Part shown: piece by piece, positions 18,948-27,929 of the stretch | Position numbering within the stretch: position 1 is the stretch's first letter | How the letters are laid out: each line of letters begins with the position of its first letter | From: Flavobacteriaceae bacterium | Lineage (GTDB): Bacteria > Bacteroidota > Bacteroidia > Flavobacteriales > Flavobacteriaceae | Direction: 5' to 3' | DNA length: 64,000 nucleotides | Assembly (NCBI GenBank): GCA_013043685.1 | Contig: JABDNT010000060.1 | Span: 1 to 64,000 of the forward strand | Translations under genes and position numbers: made by a program | The notes under the pieces: generated by a model | The model's database searches: none | Told to the model about the DNA's origin: nothing | Seen by the model: only the letters and a program-made list of their open reading frames with translations

Positions 18948-20231
18948 TTAATTCGCGTTTAAATAATCTAATGAAATTTGAGTCATAACTTTTACTCCTA
19001 AGAGTAACCCGGAATCATCTATCATGAAATCAGGGGTGTGATGTGGATAGGGAGTAGTATTTCCTGGGGTCATTCCTCCGAGGAAAAAATAAAATCCCGG
19101 CACAATCTCCTGAAAATAGGAGAAATCCTCACCACCTGTGGTTGCTTTCATTGTTATTATATTTTCCGCTCCCGCTATATCCTGAAGTGTAGGTAACATT
19201 TGTGCAGTGAGTTCGGGATCGTTATAAGTAATCACCGTATTGTTCTGCCATTCTATTGTTGCTTCACCCCCATAGGCCTTTGCAATATCACGGGCCATTT
19301 CATTCATGCGTCTCATAATGAGTTCTCTCATCTTTGGATCGAGGGTTCTCACCGTACCTATCATTTCGGCACTTTCGGGTATGATATTGAATCGTACGCC
19401 GCTGGTTATCTTACCCACAGTAATAACGGCCGCTTCTTCTACCAACGGTGATTCACGGCTGATAATAGTTTGAAATCCGTCGATAATCTTTGCCGATATA
19501 AGTATGGGGTCCACTCCTGACCATGGAGCAGATCCGTGTGTTTGTTTCCCCTTAACCGTTACTACAAAGCGCTCTACTGCCGCCATTGTGCCACCGCTTT
19601 TGTATTTAATCGTTCCCACCGGTGTCCCGGAATTTATGTGAAGTCCGAATATGGCATCCACATCCGGATTTTTAAGCACCCCTTCCTTGATCATAAGTTT
19701 GGCACCTCCTTCTTCTCCTGGTGGCGGTCCTTCTTCTGCTGGTTGAAAGATAAATTTCACAGTGCCCCTGATTTTATCCTTGTTCTTCGAAAGCACGTCC
19801 GCTACTCCCATTAATATAGCAATGTGAGTGTCATGTCCGCAGGCATGCATCACCCCGGTTTCGGTATTGAGAAAAGTCGACTTTACTTCGCTTTTAAAGG
19901 GCAGATCGTTACGCTCGGTGACTGGCAGGCCATCTATATCGGCTCTTAAGGCCACTACTTTTCCTGGCATATCCCCTTTGAGAATACCTACGACCCCGGT
20001 TTTAGCTATCCCTGTTTGCACCTCCATACCAAGCGAACGAAGATGTGATTCTATTTTCTTAGCGGTATTGAATTCGCGATTGGAAAGTTCCGGATTCTGA
20101 TGAAAATACCGGCGCCAATCCAATACCTGTTGCTCGATGCTTTCAATGTCGGTTAAGACAGATTTGTCCATTTGAGCCTGAGCATAGCCTACAACGAACA
20201 GGACCAGTAAAAAGAAGATATTACGTATCAT
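18948..20231 (-). CDS. Exported M20-family amidohydrolase (hippurate/N-acyl amino acid hydrolase type)
   Basis: This is a 427-residue metallo-amidohydrolase that releases amino acids from N-acyl conjugates. It has a signal peptide ending around GYAQAQ. Metal-binding and catalytic motifs are visible: MHACGHDTHIA, FQPAEEGPPPGEEGGA, GLHINSGTPVG, and the dimerisation-domain segment KGKQTHGSAPWSGVDPI. The late TGGEDFSYF and HHTPDF motifs are typical of the amidohydrolase subgroup. It is the first gene of a tight minus-strand unit with the GltB-like gene. An exported form fits peptide scavenging. Confidence 0.9.
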   Translation of the reverse strand: MIRNIFFLLVLFVVGYAQAQMDKSVLTDIESIEQQVLDWRRYFHQNPELSNREFNTAKKIESHLRSLGMEVQTGIAKTGVVGILKGDMPGKVVALRADIDGLPVTERNDLPFKSEVKSTFLNTETGVMHACGHDTHIAILMGVADVLSKNKDKIRGTVKFIFQPAEEGPPPGEEGGAKLMIKEGVLKNPDVDAIFGLHINSGTPVGTIKYKSGGTMAAVERFVVTVKGKQTHGSAPWSGVDPILISAKIIDGFQTIISRESPLVEEAAVITVGKITSGVRFNIIPESAEMIGTVRTLDPKMRELIMRRMNEMARDIAKAYGGEATIEWQNNTVITYNDPELTAQMLPTLQDIAGAENIITMKATTGGEDFSYFQEIVPGFYFFLGGMTPGNTTPYPHHTPDFMIDDSGLLLGVKVMTQISLDYLNAN

Positions 20232-20367
20232 AAATTAAATTAGTTCGGCTAAAGATAACTGATTTTCAATAAAACGAAAACAGCTTATAATTGTTTATAA
20301 TTTATGATTTCCTGAATGAAAAAATCCTTGTAAATTCAGTATTTTTCGACTTCAGAAATTCTTCGGT

Positions 20368-22689
20368 TTGCAATCATATTTGGAACAACTTAATGACGCA
20401 CAATTAGCACCTGTCCTCCAGAAGGAAGGTGCCATGATCGTTATTGCAGGTGCGGGATCTGGAAAGACAAGAGTGCTCACCTACCGAATCGCCTATCTGA
20501 TGTCTCAGGGTGTGGACCCCTTTAATATCCTTGCCTTAACGTTCACGAACAAAGCTGCACGGGAGATGAAGAAGCGAATTGCCCAGATCGTTGGAAATAG
20601 CGAAGCTAAAAATCTGTGGATGGGGACTTTTCATAGCATTTTTGCCAAAATTTTGAGGTTTGAAGCAGATAAGCTTGGCTATCCATCTAATTTCACTATT
20701 TATGATACACAGGACTCTCAAAGTGTGATTCGCAGTATCATTAAGGAGATGCAGTTGGATAAGGATATTTACAAGTATAAACAGGTCTATTCCAGGATAT
20801 CATCGTTCAAGAATAGTTTGATCACTGTGAAAGCTTACTTTAATAACCCTGAACTTCAAGAGGCAGATGCCATGGCAAAGATACCCAGACTTGGAGATAT
20901 TTATCAGGCTTATGTTGATAAATGCTTCAAAGCCGGTGCCATGGATTTTGACGACCTGCTATTAAAAACCAATGAACTCCTGAACCGCTTCCCCGATGTT
21001 CTGGCCAAATATCAGAATCGATTCCGATATATCCTGGTCGATGAGTATCAGGACACGAATCATAGTCAGTATTTAATCGTGAAGGCTTTAAGTGACCGTT
21101 TTCAGAATATATGTGTGGTTGGAGATGATGCCCAGAGCATATATGCTTTCCGTGGCGCTAATATCAATAACATTCTGAATTTTCAAAAGGATTATGACGA
21201 TGTACGGGTGTATAGGCTGGAACAGAATTATCGTTCTACAAAGAACATTGTAAATGCCGCAAATAGCATAATTGAAAAGAATAAACAACGACTTGAAAAA
21301 GTTGTTTGGACTGCGAACGATGAGGGAAATAAGATTTTAGTGAATCGCACGATGACCGATGGTGATGAAGGTCGATTCGTGGCTAGCTCCATCTTCGAAA
21401 ACTCAATGAGTAATCAGCTGAGGTTCGATTCTTTTGCGGTATTATACAGGACCAATGCGCAATCCCGGGCTATTGAGGACGCTCTACGCAAAAAAGATAT
21501 ACCCTACAGGATCTATGGCGGACTTAGTTTTTATCAGCGTAAGGAGATAAAGGATGTGCTGGCTTATTTGCGACTGGTGTTGAATCCAAAAGATGAAGAA
21601 GCCCTGAAACGTATTATCAATTACCCGACACGTGGTATTGGACAAACAACGGTGGACAGGCTTATTGTTGCAGGTAGTCATTACGATAGATCGATGTTCG
21701 AGGTGATGAAACACATCGATAAGATCGATCTTAAGATCAATAAAGGAACTCAGGCAAAGCTTCAGAATTTTGTTACGATGATTGAGAGTTTCCAGGTGTT
21801 AAATGAAGGATATGACGCCTTTCAAATAGCCGAGCATGTGACTAAGAAGACGGGTTTGGTTCAGGAACTAAAAAAAGACGGCACTCCGGAGGGCATAGCG
21901 CGTATTGAAAATATTGAGGAGTTACTGAACGGGATGCGAGATTTTGTAGAGGAGCAGAAGGAGCTGGCAGATACTACCGGATCACTGGCCGAGTTCCTCG
22001 AAGATGTCGCCCTCGCGACCGATCTTGATAATGAAAAAGGCGATGAGAACCGGGTAGCATTAATGACGGTTCATCTTGCCAAAGGCCTCGAATTTCCCTA
22101 TGTCTATATTGTTGGGATGGAAGAAGATCTGTTTCCTTCGGCCATGAGTATGAATACACGTTCGGAAATTGAAGAAGAGCGGCGATTATTTTACGTAGCA
22201 CTAACCAGGGCAGAGAAACAGGCATACCTTACGTATACGCAAAGCAGATACAGATGGGGGAAGCTAATTGATGCAGAACCAAGCAGGTTTATCGAAGAGA
22301 TCGAAGAGCAATTCCTGGATTATCTAACCCCAATTACAGAGAATAGGTTCAAACCCTTGATCGATACCGACATTTTTGGAGAAGTGGATAAGAGCAAACT
22401 CCGTTTGCGAAAACCAAAGGTAGGATCGCCACCTAAAGGCCCTACGGAGGCTCAGCTTCGGAAACTTCGCAGATTAAAACCTGTAAGCAGTGATACCGAT
22501 AAGAATTTCGACCCAGCCAAGGCAAATCTATCAGAAGGAACAATTGTGGAACACGTTCGCTTCGGTAAAGGAAAAATCCTAACTATAGAAGGAGTAGGTG
22601 CTGATACCAAAGCAGAAATACTCTTTGAAAACGGAGGCTTGAAAAAATTACTTTTACGTTTTGCGAAGCTTAATGTTCTTGATTCTTAA
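20368..22689 (+). CDS. UvrD/PcrA-type DNA helicase
   Basis: This is a superfamily 1A 3'-5' helicase of DNA repair, 773 residues. Motif I is AGAGSGKT, motif Ia LALTFTNKAAREM, motif II VDEYQDTN, motif III VVGDDAQSIYAFRGA, motif IV QNYRSTKNI, motif V MTVHLAKGLEFPYV and motif VI RRLFYVALTRA. The C-terminal EGTIVEHVRFGKGKILTI is the PcrA-like Tudor domain that contacts RNA polymerase. No ATG fits the N-terminus: the codon before QSYLEQLNDAQ is TTG at 20368, the likely start. Confidence 0.95.
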   Translation: MQSYLEQLNDAQLAPVLQKEGAMIVIAGAGSGKTRVLTYRIAYLMSQGVDPFNILALTFTNKAAREMKKRIAQIVGNSEAKNLWMGTFHSIFAKILRFEADKLGYPSNFTIYDTQDSQSVIRSIIKEMQLDKDIYKYKQVYSRISSFKNSLITVKAYFNNPELQEADAMAKIPRLGDIYQAYVDKCFKAGAMDFDDLLLKTNELLNRFPDVLAKYQNRFRYILVDEYQDTNHSQYLIVKALSDRFQNICVVGDDAQSIYAFRGANINNILNFQKDYDDVRVYRLEQNYRSTKNIVNAANSIIEKNKQRLEKVVWTANDEGNKILVNRTMTDGDEGRFVASSIFENSMSNQLRFDSFAVLYRTNAQSRAIEDALRKKDIPYRIYGGLSFYQRKEIKDVLAYLRLVLNPKDEEALKRIINYPTRGIGQTTVDRLIVAGSHYDRSMFEVMKHIDKIDLKINKGTQAKLQNFVTMIESFQVLNEGYDAFQIAEHVTKKTGLVQELKKDGTPEGIARIENIEELLNGMRDFVEEQKELADTTGSLAEFLEDVALATDLDNEKGDENRVALMTVHLAKGLEFPYVYIVGMEEDLFPSAMSMNTRSEIEEERRLFYVALTRAEKQAYLTYTQSRYRWGKLIDAEPSRFIEEIEEQFLDYLTPITENRFKPLIDTDIFGEVDKSKLRLRKPKVGSPPKGPTEAQLRKLRRLKPVSSDTDKNFDPAKANLSEGTIVEHVRFGKGKILTIEGVGADTKAEILFENGGLKKLLLRFAKLNVLDS

Positions 22690-22725
22690 TCCATAATATT
22701 TTTTGAAAAATACGTATCTTAGGGT

Positions 22726-23343
22726 ATGGCCGAATTGATCCGTATATACGAAGAGAACCCGAATCCGAAAGACGTCAAAAAAGTCGTCGATATCATACGT
22801 CGTGGGGGTCTGGTTATTTATCCCAGTGATACGGTTTATGCCCTTGGGTGCGATATTACAAATAACAAGGCCATGGAAAGATTGGCTAAAATTAAAGGGG
22901 TTAAGCCCGATAAGGCGAAATTTTCATTTATCTGTGAAGATCTAAGTAACCTTTCCGATTATGTGCGGCAGATCGATAATGTAACTTTCAAAATATTAAA
23001 ACGTGCCTTGCCGGGCCCATATACTTTTGTGCTTCCCGGTAATAATAAGTTGCCAGCTGTATTTAAGAAAAAGAAGGAAGTCGGAATAAGAGTTCCCGAT
23101 AATGAGATCGCCAGAGCACTGGTGCGTGAATTGGGCCGTCCCATAGTTTCAACTTCTATCAAAGATGAAGATGAAGTTATAGAATACACTACAGATCCTG
23201 AATTGATCTTCGAAAAATGGGAAAAGCTGGTCGATGTGGTCGTGGATGGAGGGTTTGGAGGAAATATACCTTCCACCGTGATCGATCTTACAGGGGATGA
23301 ACCCTTACTTATTAGGGAAGGAAAGGGGAGCCTTGAAATATAG
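22726..23343 (+). CDS. L-threonylcarbamoyladenylate synthase (TsaC/YrdC/Sua5 family)
   Basis: The protein makes threonylcarbamoyl-AMP from threonine, bicarbonate and ATP, the first step of the t6A37 tRNA modification. The 205 residues cover one YrdC domain. Visible features are GGLVIYPSDTVYALGCD, the KIKGVKPDKAKFSFIC stretch with the KRKP-like basic segment, LPGPYTFVLPG and GRPIVSTSI near the end. The C-terminal Sua5 extension is absent, so it is the short form. A leader of 37 bases separates it from the helicase, and co-transcription is possible. Confidence 0.9.
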   Translation: MAELIRIYEENPNPKDVKKVVDIIRRGGLVIYPSDTVYALGCDITNNKAMERLAKIKGVKPDKAKFSFICEDLSNLSDYVRQIDNVTFKILKRALPGPYTFVLPGNNKLPAVFKKKKEVGIRVPDNEIARALVRELGRPIVSTSIKDEDEVIEYTTDPELIFEKWEKLVDVVVDGGFGGNIPSTVIDLTGDEPLLIREGKGSLEI

Positions 23344-23345
23344 GA

Positions 23346-23759
23346 TTAATCGAAAGGCAGCAAATCCGGTTCCATATACTTTTCTTTAGCTTCATCCGAA
23401 TCAAAAATATTGAACGCGTAATGATATCCCAATAGCTCCTTAAAGTCGAATTTCAATCTCGGAACTTCTTCAATAAAATCCTTGAAAGTTTGCGACTCTG
23501 AGTCCAGCATAAAATGATACACAGCCCTGACTGCCGCAACGGTTACCGTTGTATTATATTTTGTTCGCTCGCCGTGCGAGCTGGTGAATTCCTCTAATTG
23601 GTGCGTGACATTTTTTATAGCCTGTTGTAGTCCGTATTTATATAAGTGGATCCAGGCCAGTCGAAGATGGGCCTCGTGTGTAAAATAGCTTGGGTGGAGC
23701 AAGCAATATTTAAACTGTTTTTCGAAGGCTTCGTCGGTAAAGCGATAATGTGCTTCCAT
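23346..23759 (-). CDS. Conserved hypothetical helical protein
   Basis: This is a 137-residue soluble protein without known motifs. It is mostly helical and rich in aromatic and His residues (MEAHYRFTDEAFEKQFKYC, HEAHLRLAWIHLYKYG, VTVAAVRAVYHFM). The spacing of His and Trp residues suggests a packed helical bundle or a ligand-binding pocket, but this is a guess. It converges with the TsaC-type gene with a 2-base gap. Confidence 0.55.
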   Translation of the reverse strand: MEAHYRFTDEAFEKQFKYCLLHPSYFTHEAHLRLAWIHLYKYGLQQAIKNVTHQLEEFTSSHGERTKYNTTVTVAAVRAVYHFMLDSESQTFKDFIEEVPRLKFDFKELLGYHYAFNIFDSDEAKEKYMEPDLLPFD

Positions 23760-23896
23760 ATGTTAGGTACTTATTATATTGGTTGTTTTTAAGAGCTGAT
23801 GATTCTTCCGGGCCGGGCAAGCGATTACCTGGAATAAGCCGGTCAACGATATAACAGACGAATAATCAGCAAATCTGTTACACTGATTTATCAATA

Positions 23897-23927
23897 AAAA
23901 AAACCCGAACTGTTGTTCGGGTTTTTT
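23897..23927 (-). terminator. Bidirectional intrinsic terminator downstream of the OmpA gene
   Basis: AACCCGAAC pairs with GTTCGGGTT around a TGTT loop. It is flanked by A-runs on the left and T-runs on the right, so it can work on both strands. It lies 19 bases past the OmpA stop. Confidence 0.85.
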
Positions 23928-23945
23928 CATATGATTAATTGAATT

Positions 23946-24809
23946 TTAGTTGCCTTCTTCGGCAGCTAATGTTTCAAGTTCTTCTTCGATCATGGTATAG
24001 AACTGATCGATCTTCGGAAGTACCAAAATCTTTGTTCTACGGTTTATTGATCTGTTTTCAGCCGTATTATTATCCACCAATGGCACAAACTCACCGCGTC
24101 CGGCAGCGATCAATTGTGATGGCTTCACACCTAACTCCTGAAGTTTACGCACGACAGCTGTGGAGCGCTTCACACTAAGATCCCAGTTGTCTAAAAGTAC
24201 ACCACTCTTGTAAGGAACAGAATCGGTATGACCCTCCACCATAGCTTCGAAATCGGGTTTCCCGTTAATAACGACTGCTACCTTACCGAGAATCTCGTTC
24301 GCTCGAGTAGAGAGTTTGTAAGATCCGGTTCTAAATAGCACCTTATCTGATAGCGAAATATAAACTACTCCTTTTTCAACATTAATTTCGATATCCGGAT
24401 CGTTCAGGCCAACTTCGCGCTTCAGGCTGGTGACCAGTGCTAAGGTAACACTGTCCTTTTTGTTCAGTGCATCCTGCAATCTGGATATCTTCAGATCTTT
24501 TTCTTTAAGACTTTCCAGGGATTTTTCGAGGTTTGTCGCACCTTGTTGTGTTAACATGGTGAGGTCTTTAGAGCTTTGGATAAGATCCTGATTCGTTTTA
24601 CGCATGTCTGCCAACCGTTCTTCCAAAGACTGCACTCGTGTGAGGGCTGCCGCTTTATCGGTTAAGCAACTGTTAAGTTTTACGGTCGCAGTATTAAGCA
24701 GGTCCTGCGTTTCCTTTTGCTTTGCTTCAAGTTCGGCATACTGTTTTTTCGATACACAAGACGAAAATAACAGGCCTACACAGGTGGCAAATATTAAAAG
24801 CTTTTTCAT
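23946..24809 (-). CDS. OmpA-family lipoprotein (Pal/MotB-like peptidoglycan-binding)
   Basis: The protein has 287 residues. A lipoprotein signal (KLLIFATCVGLLFSSC) is followed by a long coiled coil at about residues 25-130 (YAELEAKQKETQDLLNTATV, then LEKSLESLKEKDLKIS). The C-terminal OmpA domain shows VEGHTDSVPYKSG, NWDLSVKRSTAVVRKLQELG and AAGRGEFVPLVDN plus NRRTKILVLPK. The domain binds peptidoglycan, so the protein would tether the outer membrane to the wall. A TAATTTTG box on the minus strand around 24836 may be its promoter. Confidence 0.92.
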   Translation of the reverse strand: MKKLLIFATCVGLLFSSCVSKKQYAELEAKQKETQDLLNTATVKLNSCLTDKAAALTRVQSLEERLADMRKTNQDLIQSSKDLTMLTQQGATNLEKSLESLKEKDLKISRLQDALNKKDSVTLALVTSLKREVGLNDPDIEINVEKGVVYISLSDKVLFRTGSYKLSTRANEILGKVAVVINGKPDFEAMVEGHTDSVPYKSGVLLDNWDLSVKRSTAVVRKLQELGVKPSQLIAAGRGEFVPLVDNNTAENRSINRRTKILVLPKIDQFYTMIEEELETLAAEEGN

Positions 24810-24894
24810 GTTAAGATTGTTTTATTTGGTTATTCAAAATTATGAATTCGTTGACCTCTGAGGCAGTACTTAACAATTATTTAAGTAAAAATTA

Positions 24895-25887
24895 TCAGAG
24901 CTCGTTAAAGTTACGTTTTTTTGAAATATAGTACTTCCAAACTATCGATTTTATTTTAGAGTAAGTGAGGTTTGTAGCATGTTTCTTACGTTTTTTCAGG
25001 AATAAAGGGAATAGAGAATAAAAACTAAAGTGTGCCTTGAGAATCGCAATAAAATGATAACCCTTCCCTTGTAGCAAGAACATCAAACCGGCAATGCCGT
25101 CCAATACCAGCCGCTGAAAAATAATTCCATAAACCTTAACCCCCTTGACATTTTTCAAAAGCATGAGAAGCGTGTTTCTGAAATTATAGAATGTTTTCCT
25201 GGGATTGGAAGCTTTAAGCGTACCACCGCCAAGATGATAAACCACACTATTTCCAATATACATAACGGAACTTCCTGTGGCTTGCAGCCTCCAGCATAGA
25301 TCGATCTCCTCCTGGTGGGCAAAAAAATCTTCATCAAAACCCCCTGCTTCTCCGTAGGAATTCCTGCGAACAAATAAACAAGCACCGGTAGCCCAGAATA
25401 TTTTCGCAGTATCATCATATTGACCATGATCGGTTTCAATTGTATTAAAAATACGGCCCCGGCAATAAGGATAACCCAGCTTATCTATAAATCCACCCCC
25501 GGCACCTGCGTATTCAAATTTGCTTTTATTTTGATAGTCGAGAATCTTCGGCTGAGCTGCTGCCAGGTCAGGATCTTTCTGAAATAATGAAATAGCTGGA
25601 TTTAACCAGCCTTCAGTCACTTCCACATCACTATTCAACAGAACAAATAAGTCTTCGTCCAGGTTTCTCAAAGCATCATTATACCCTTTTGCATAACCTC
25701 CGTTAACTTTATTCCGAATGATCTTAACCGAAGGATAATTTTCAGAAACAAAAGAAACAGACTCGTCTGTTGAGGCGTTGTCCGCAACATATACAGTAGC
25801 TTCCGAAGAATATCTCACTACGGAAGGTAAAAATTGTTCGAGCAGAGATCTGCCATTCCAATTCAAAATAACAACAGCTACAGTCAT
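24895..25887 (-). CDS. Family 2 glycosyltransferase
   Basis: This is a 330-residue GT-A glycosyltransferase, probably of rhamnosyl or cell-surface glycan type. Motifs are VAVVILNWNGRSLLEQFLP, VADNASTDES, FVLLNSDVEV (the DxD-like metal site), AQPKILD, and GGFDEDFFAHQEEIDLCWRL, typical of the WcaE/rhamnosyltransferase group. The end carries an amphipathic, Lys-rich tail suited to membrane association. The ATG at 25887 is preferred to a GTG two codons upstream. The next gene upstream is 18 bases away, so they may share a transcript. Confidence 0.9.
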   Translation of the reverse strand: MTVAVVILNWNGRSLLEQFLPSVVRYSSEATVYVADNASTDESVSFVSENYPSVKIIRNKVNGGYAKGYNDALRNLDEDLFVLLNSDVEVTEGWLNPAISLFQKDPDLAAAQPKILDYQNKSKFEYAGAGGGFIDKLGYPYCRGRIFNTIETDHGQYDDTAKIFWATGACLFVRRNSYGEAGGFDEDFFAHQEEIDLCWRLQATGSSVMYIGNSVVYHLGGGTLKASNPRKTFYNFRNTLLMLLKNVKGVKVYGIIFQRLVLDGIAGLMFLLQGKGYHFIAILKAHFSFYSLFPLFLKKRKKHATNLTYSKIKSIVWKYYISKKRNFNEL

Positions 25888-25905
25888 CAACACAAAGTAA
25901 AGAGA

Positions 25906-26355
25906 TTATTTCTTATCATAAGGTGGCAGTTCCTTTAAAAAATGATATCGGGACTCATCATAATCCATAATACAATAGTAATGGGTCAGGCCATTGGTCA
26001 CCATGAGATAACTGGCCTGTAACACAAAATTATATCGCGCCACCTGGTCGAATGTTTCCTGGGAAATAGATATTTTTGGTGCCTTGCATTCTACTATTAG
26101 GTGAATGCTGCCGTCGGGTTTGAATACAACAATATCGTATCTTTTGGTAGTGCTATGTACCTTTATTTGTTTTTCTACATTTATTAATGATAGAGGAAAA
26201 TTTAATTGGTGATGTAAGAATTGAACACAATGCTGGCGCACCCATTCTTCCGGAGTTAGAACCACGAATTTTTTTCGAACAACATCAAAGATCAACGGTT
26301 TGTTTTCCCTATTTTTGAAACGAAATTTATAGCTCGGGAAATTCAGTGGCTGCAT
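25906..26355 (-). CDS. Solitary HsdR_N-type nuclease-fold protein
   Basis: This is a 149-residue protein consisting of the N-terminal domain of type I restriction HsdR subunits and nothing else. The PD-(D/E)xK site is visible as KRYDIVVFKPDG followed by HLIVECKAPKI (Asp, then Glu-x-Lys), with IEKQIKV-like basic residues before it. There are no helicase, methylase or specificity genes near, so a restriction system is not supported. From memory this gene sits beside holA in many Flavobacteriia, which would suggest a housekeeping DNA role. That has not been verified here. Confidence 0.8.
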   Translation of the reverse strand: MQPLNFPSYKFRFKNRENKPLIFDVVRKKFVVLTPEEWVRQHCVQFLHHQLNFPLSLINVEKQIKVHSTTKRYDIVVFKPDGSIHLIVECKAPKISISQETFDQVARYNFVLQASYLMVTNGLTHYYCIMDYDESRYHFLKELPPYDKK

Positions 26356-26438
26356 GGGACAAAGGTAATAATTCGCTACTTATATAAGCTATAGCAATTG
26401 AACGAATTAGCTTGATTCAGAGACAATACCGATAAAAA

Positions 26439-27443
26439 ATGCCTTTAGAGAAAACCAAACAAATTATAGCCGATATTCAACAGGGAAAGATCGCACCTAT
26501 TTATTTCCTGATGGGCGAGGAGCCCTATTATATTGACGGTATTAGCGATTTTATTGAGGATACTGTCCTTTCTCAAGAAGAGCGCAGTTTTAACCAGATC
26601 ATTCTTTATGGCAGAGATGTAAGTATAGATGATATAGTGAGTAGCGCCAAGCGATACCCCATGATGGCAGAGCGGCAGGTTGTGATCGTAAAGGAAGCCC
26701 AGGATCTGTCCAGAACCATAGATAATTTATTGCCGTATGCCGAAAACCCTCAGCCCAGTACAGTTTTGGTGATCTGTTATAAATACAAAAAGTTGGATGC
26801 CCGCAAGAAGTTATCTAAGACAATTCAAAAAACCGGTGTTTTGTTTGAAAGCAAAAAACTATATGAAAATCAAGTACCGGATTGGATTCGCCGTGTCCTG
26901 GCGGGCAAGGGTTATACTATTTCACCCAAAGCATCACAAATGCTTACCGAGTTTCTAGGGAATGATCTGGGAAAGGTAAATAATGAACTTGAAAAGCTTC
27001 AACTCATTCTGCCACCGGGTTCGCAAATTACGCCACAATTAATAGAGGAAAACATCGGGATAAGTAAGGACTTCAATAATTTCGAACTTCAGAATGCGAT
27101 TGGATCCAGAGATATAAAAAAGGCATTTACTATTGTACAGTATTTTGGTCAGAATCCTAAGAATCATCCGCTTGTAATGACAGTAGCCTTGTTATACAAC
27201 TTCTTTTCAAAATTATTGAAATACCACGCCCTGGATAATCCGGCAAATGCAGCGCGGGAATTAGGAGTGAGTCCATATTTTATTCAGGATTATCAAACCG
27301 CGGCGTTAAATTATCCCATGAAAAAAGTTAGTGGGATCATTTCAGCCATCAGAGAGATAGATATGAAAAGCAAAGGAGTTGGAGGTGCGAACATACCCCA
27401 GAGTGATCTTTTCAAAGAGCTACTGATCAGGATCTTTGATTAA
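26439..27443 (+). CDS. holA: DNA polymerase III delta subunit
   Basis: HolA is the clamp-loader delta subunit, which opens the beta clamp. The 334 residues fit. The start region, IYFLMGEEPYYIDGISDFIE, is the family hallmark, followed by ERQVVIVKEAQDL, TVLVICYKYKKLDARKKL and, in domain II, LTEFLGNDLGKVNNELEKL. The C-terminal helical collar domain ends with KSKGVGGANIPQSDLFKELLIRIFD. It is divergent from the HsdR_N gene and convergent with the DoxX gene. Confidence 0.95.
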   Translation: MPLEKTKQIIADIQQGKIAPIYFLMGEEPYYIDGISDFIEDTVLSQEERSFNQIILYGRDVSIDDIVSSAKRYPMMAERQVVIVKEAQDLSRTIDNLLPYAENPQPSTVLVICYKYKKLDARKKLSKTIQKTGVLFESKKLYENQVPDWIRRVLAGKGYTISPKASQMLTEFLGNDLGKVNNELEKLQLILPPGSQITPQLIEENIGISKDFNNFELQNAIGSRDIKKAFTIVQYFGQNPKNHPLVMTVALLYNFFSKLLKYHALDNPANAARELGVSPYFIQDYQTAALNYPMKKVSGIISAIREIDMKSKGVGGANIPQSDLFKELLIRIFD

Positions 27444-27464
27444 CCGTTTTGGAAGTACCTAATT

Positions 27465-27836
27465 CTATTTCTTATCCACAGAAAATTTACCGGCACCTAC
27501 CAAAGCGATAACCAGGAAAGCGAATCCAAATAATAAGGCCTTCTCCTTGTTGGCAAACGGGTCATCGGCGTGTACAATAAATGCTGCAACAAACATCGTG
27601 ATCATTGCCGGAATTGCTGCCAGCCTTGTTTTAAACCCAATAATTATAAGTAACGGGCAGATAACTTCCCCTATAATGGCAAGAATTTTAGTGAGGGTTG
27701 CTCCAACTCCTATGGGATCTCCAAAACCGAAATCTCCCTGGAGCACTTCCAGTAGTTTTGGAATTCCGTGAACAAGCATTAATCCGGAAGCACTAATACG
27801 CAAAACCAGCAAGCCTAAATGATGAGTAGAAGTCAT
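27465..27836 (-). CDS. DoxX-family membrane protein
   Basis: The protein has 123 residues with four hydrophobic helices. The signature LLVLRISASGLMLVHGIPKL leads into a short loop, and the second helix carries GEVICPLLIIIGFKTRLAAIP, as in DoxX/YqjF proteins. These proteins are membrane partners of thiol or quinone redox systems, but no specific role is established here. It diverges from menA across 93 bases. A second DoxX protein lies at 35885-36307. Confidence 0.88.
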   Translation of the reverse strand: MTSTHHLGLLVLRISASGLMLVHGIPKLLEVLQGDFGFGDPIGVGATLTKILAIIGEVICPLLIIIGFKTRLAAIPAMITMFVAAFIVHADDPFANKEKALLFGFAFLVIALVGAGKFSVDKK

Positions 27837-27929
27837 AAGTTTATCAAATTTGATTTATTAGCGGTTAAAAGTAATAAAACGAATCGATTTTACAATTTAG
27901 CTGTATTTTTACAACATAATTTATCATTC

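Noticed and set aside
25906-26355. Type I restriction system
   Set aside because: Only the HsdR_N domain is present, without helicase, HsdM or HsdS nearby.
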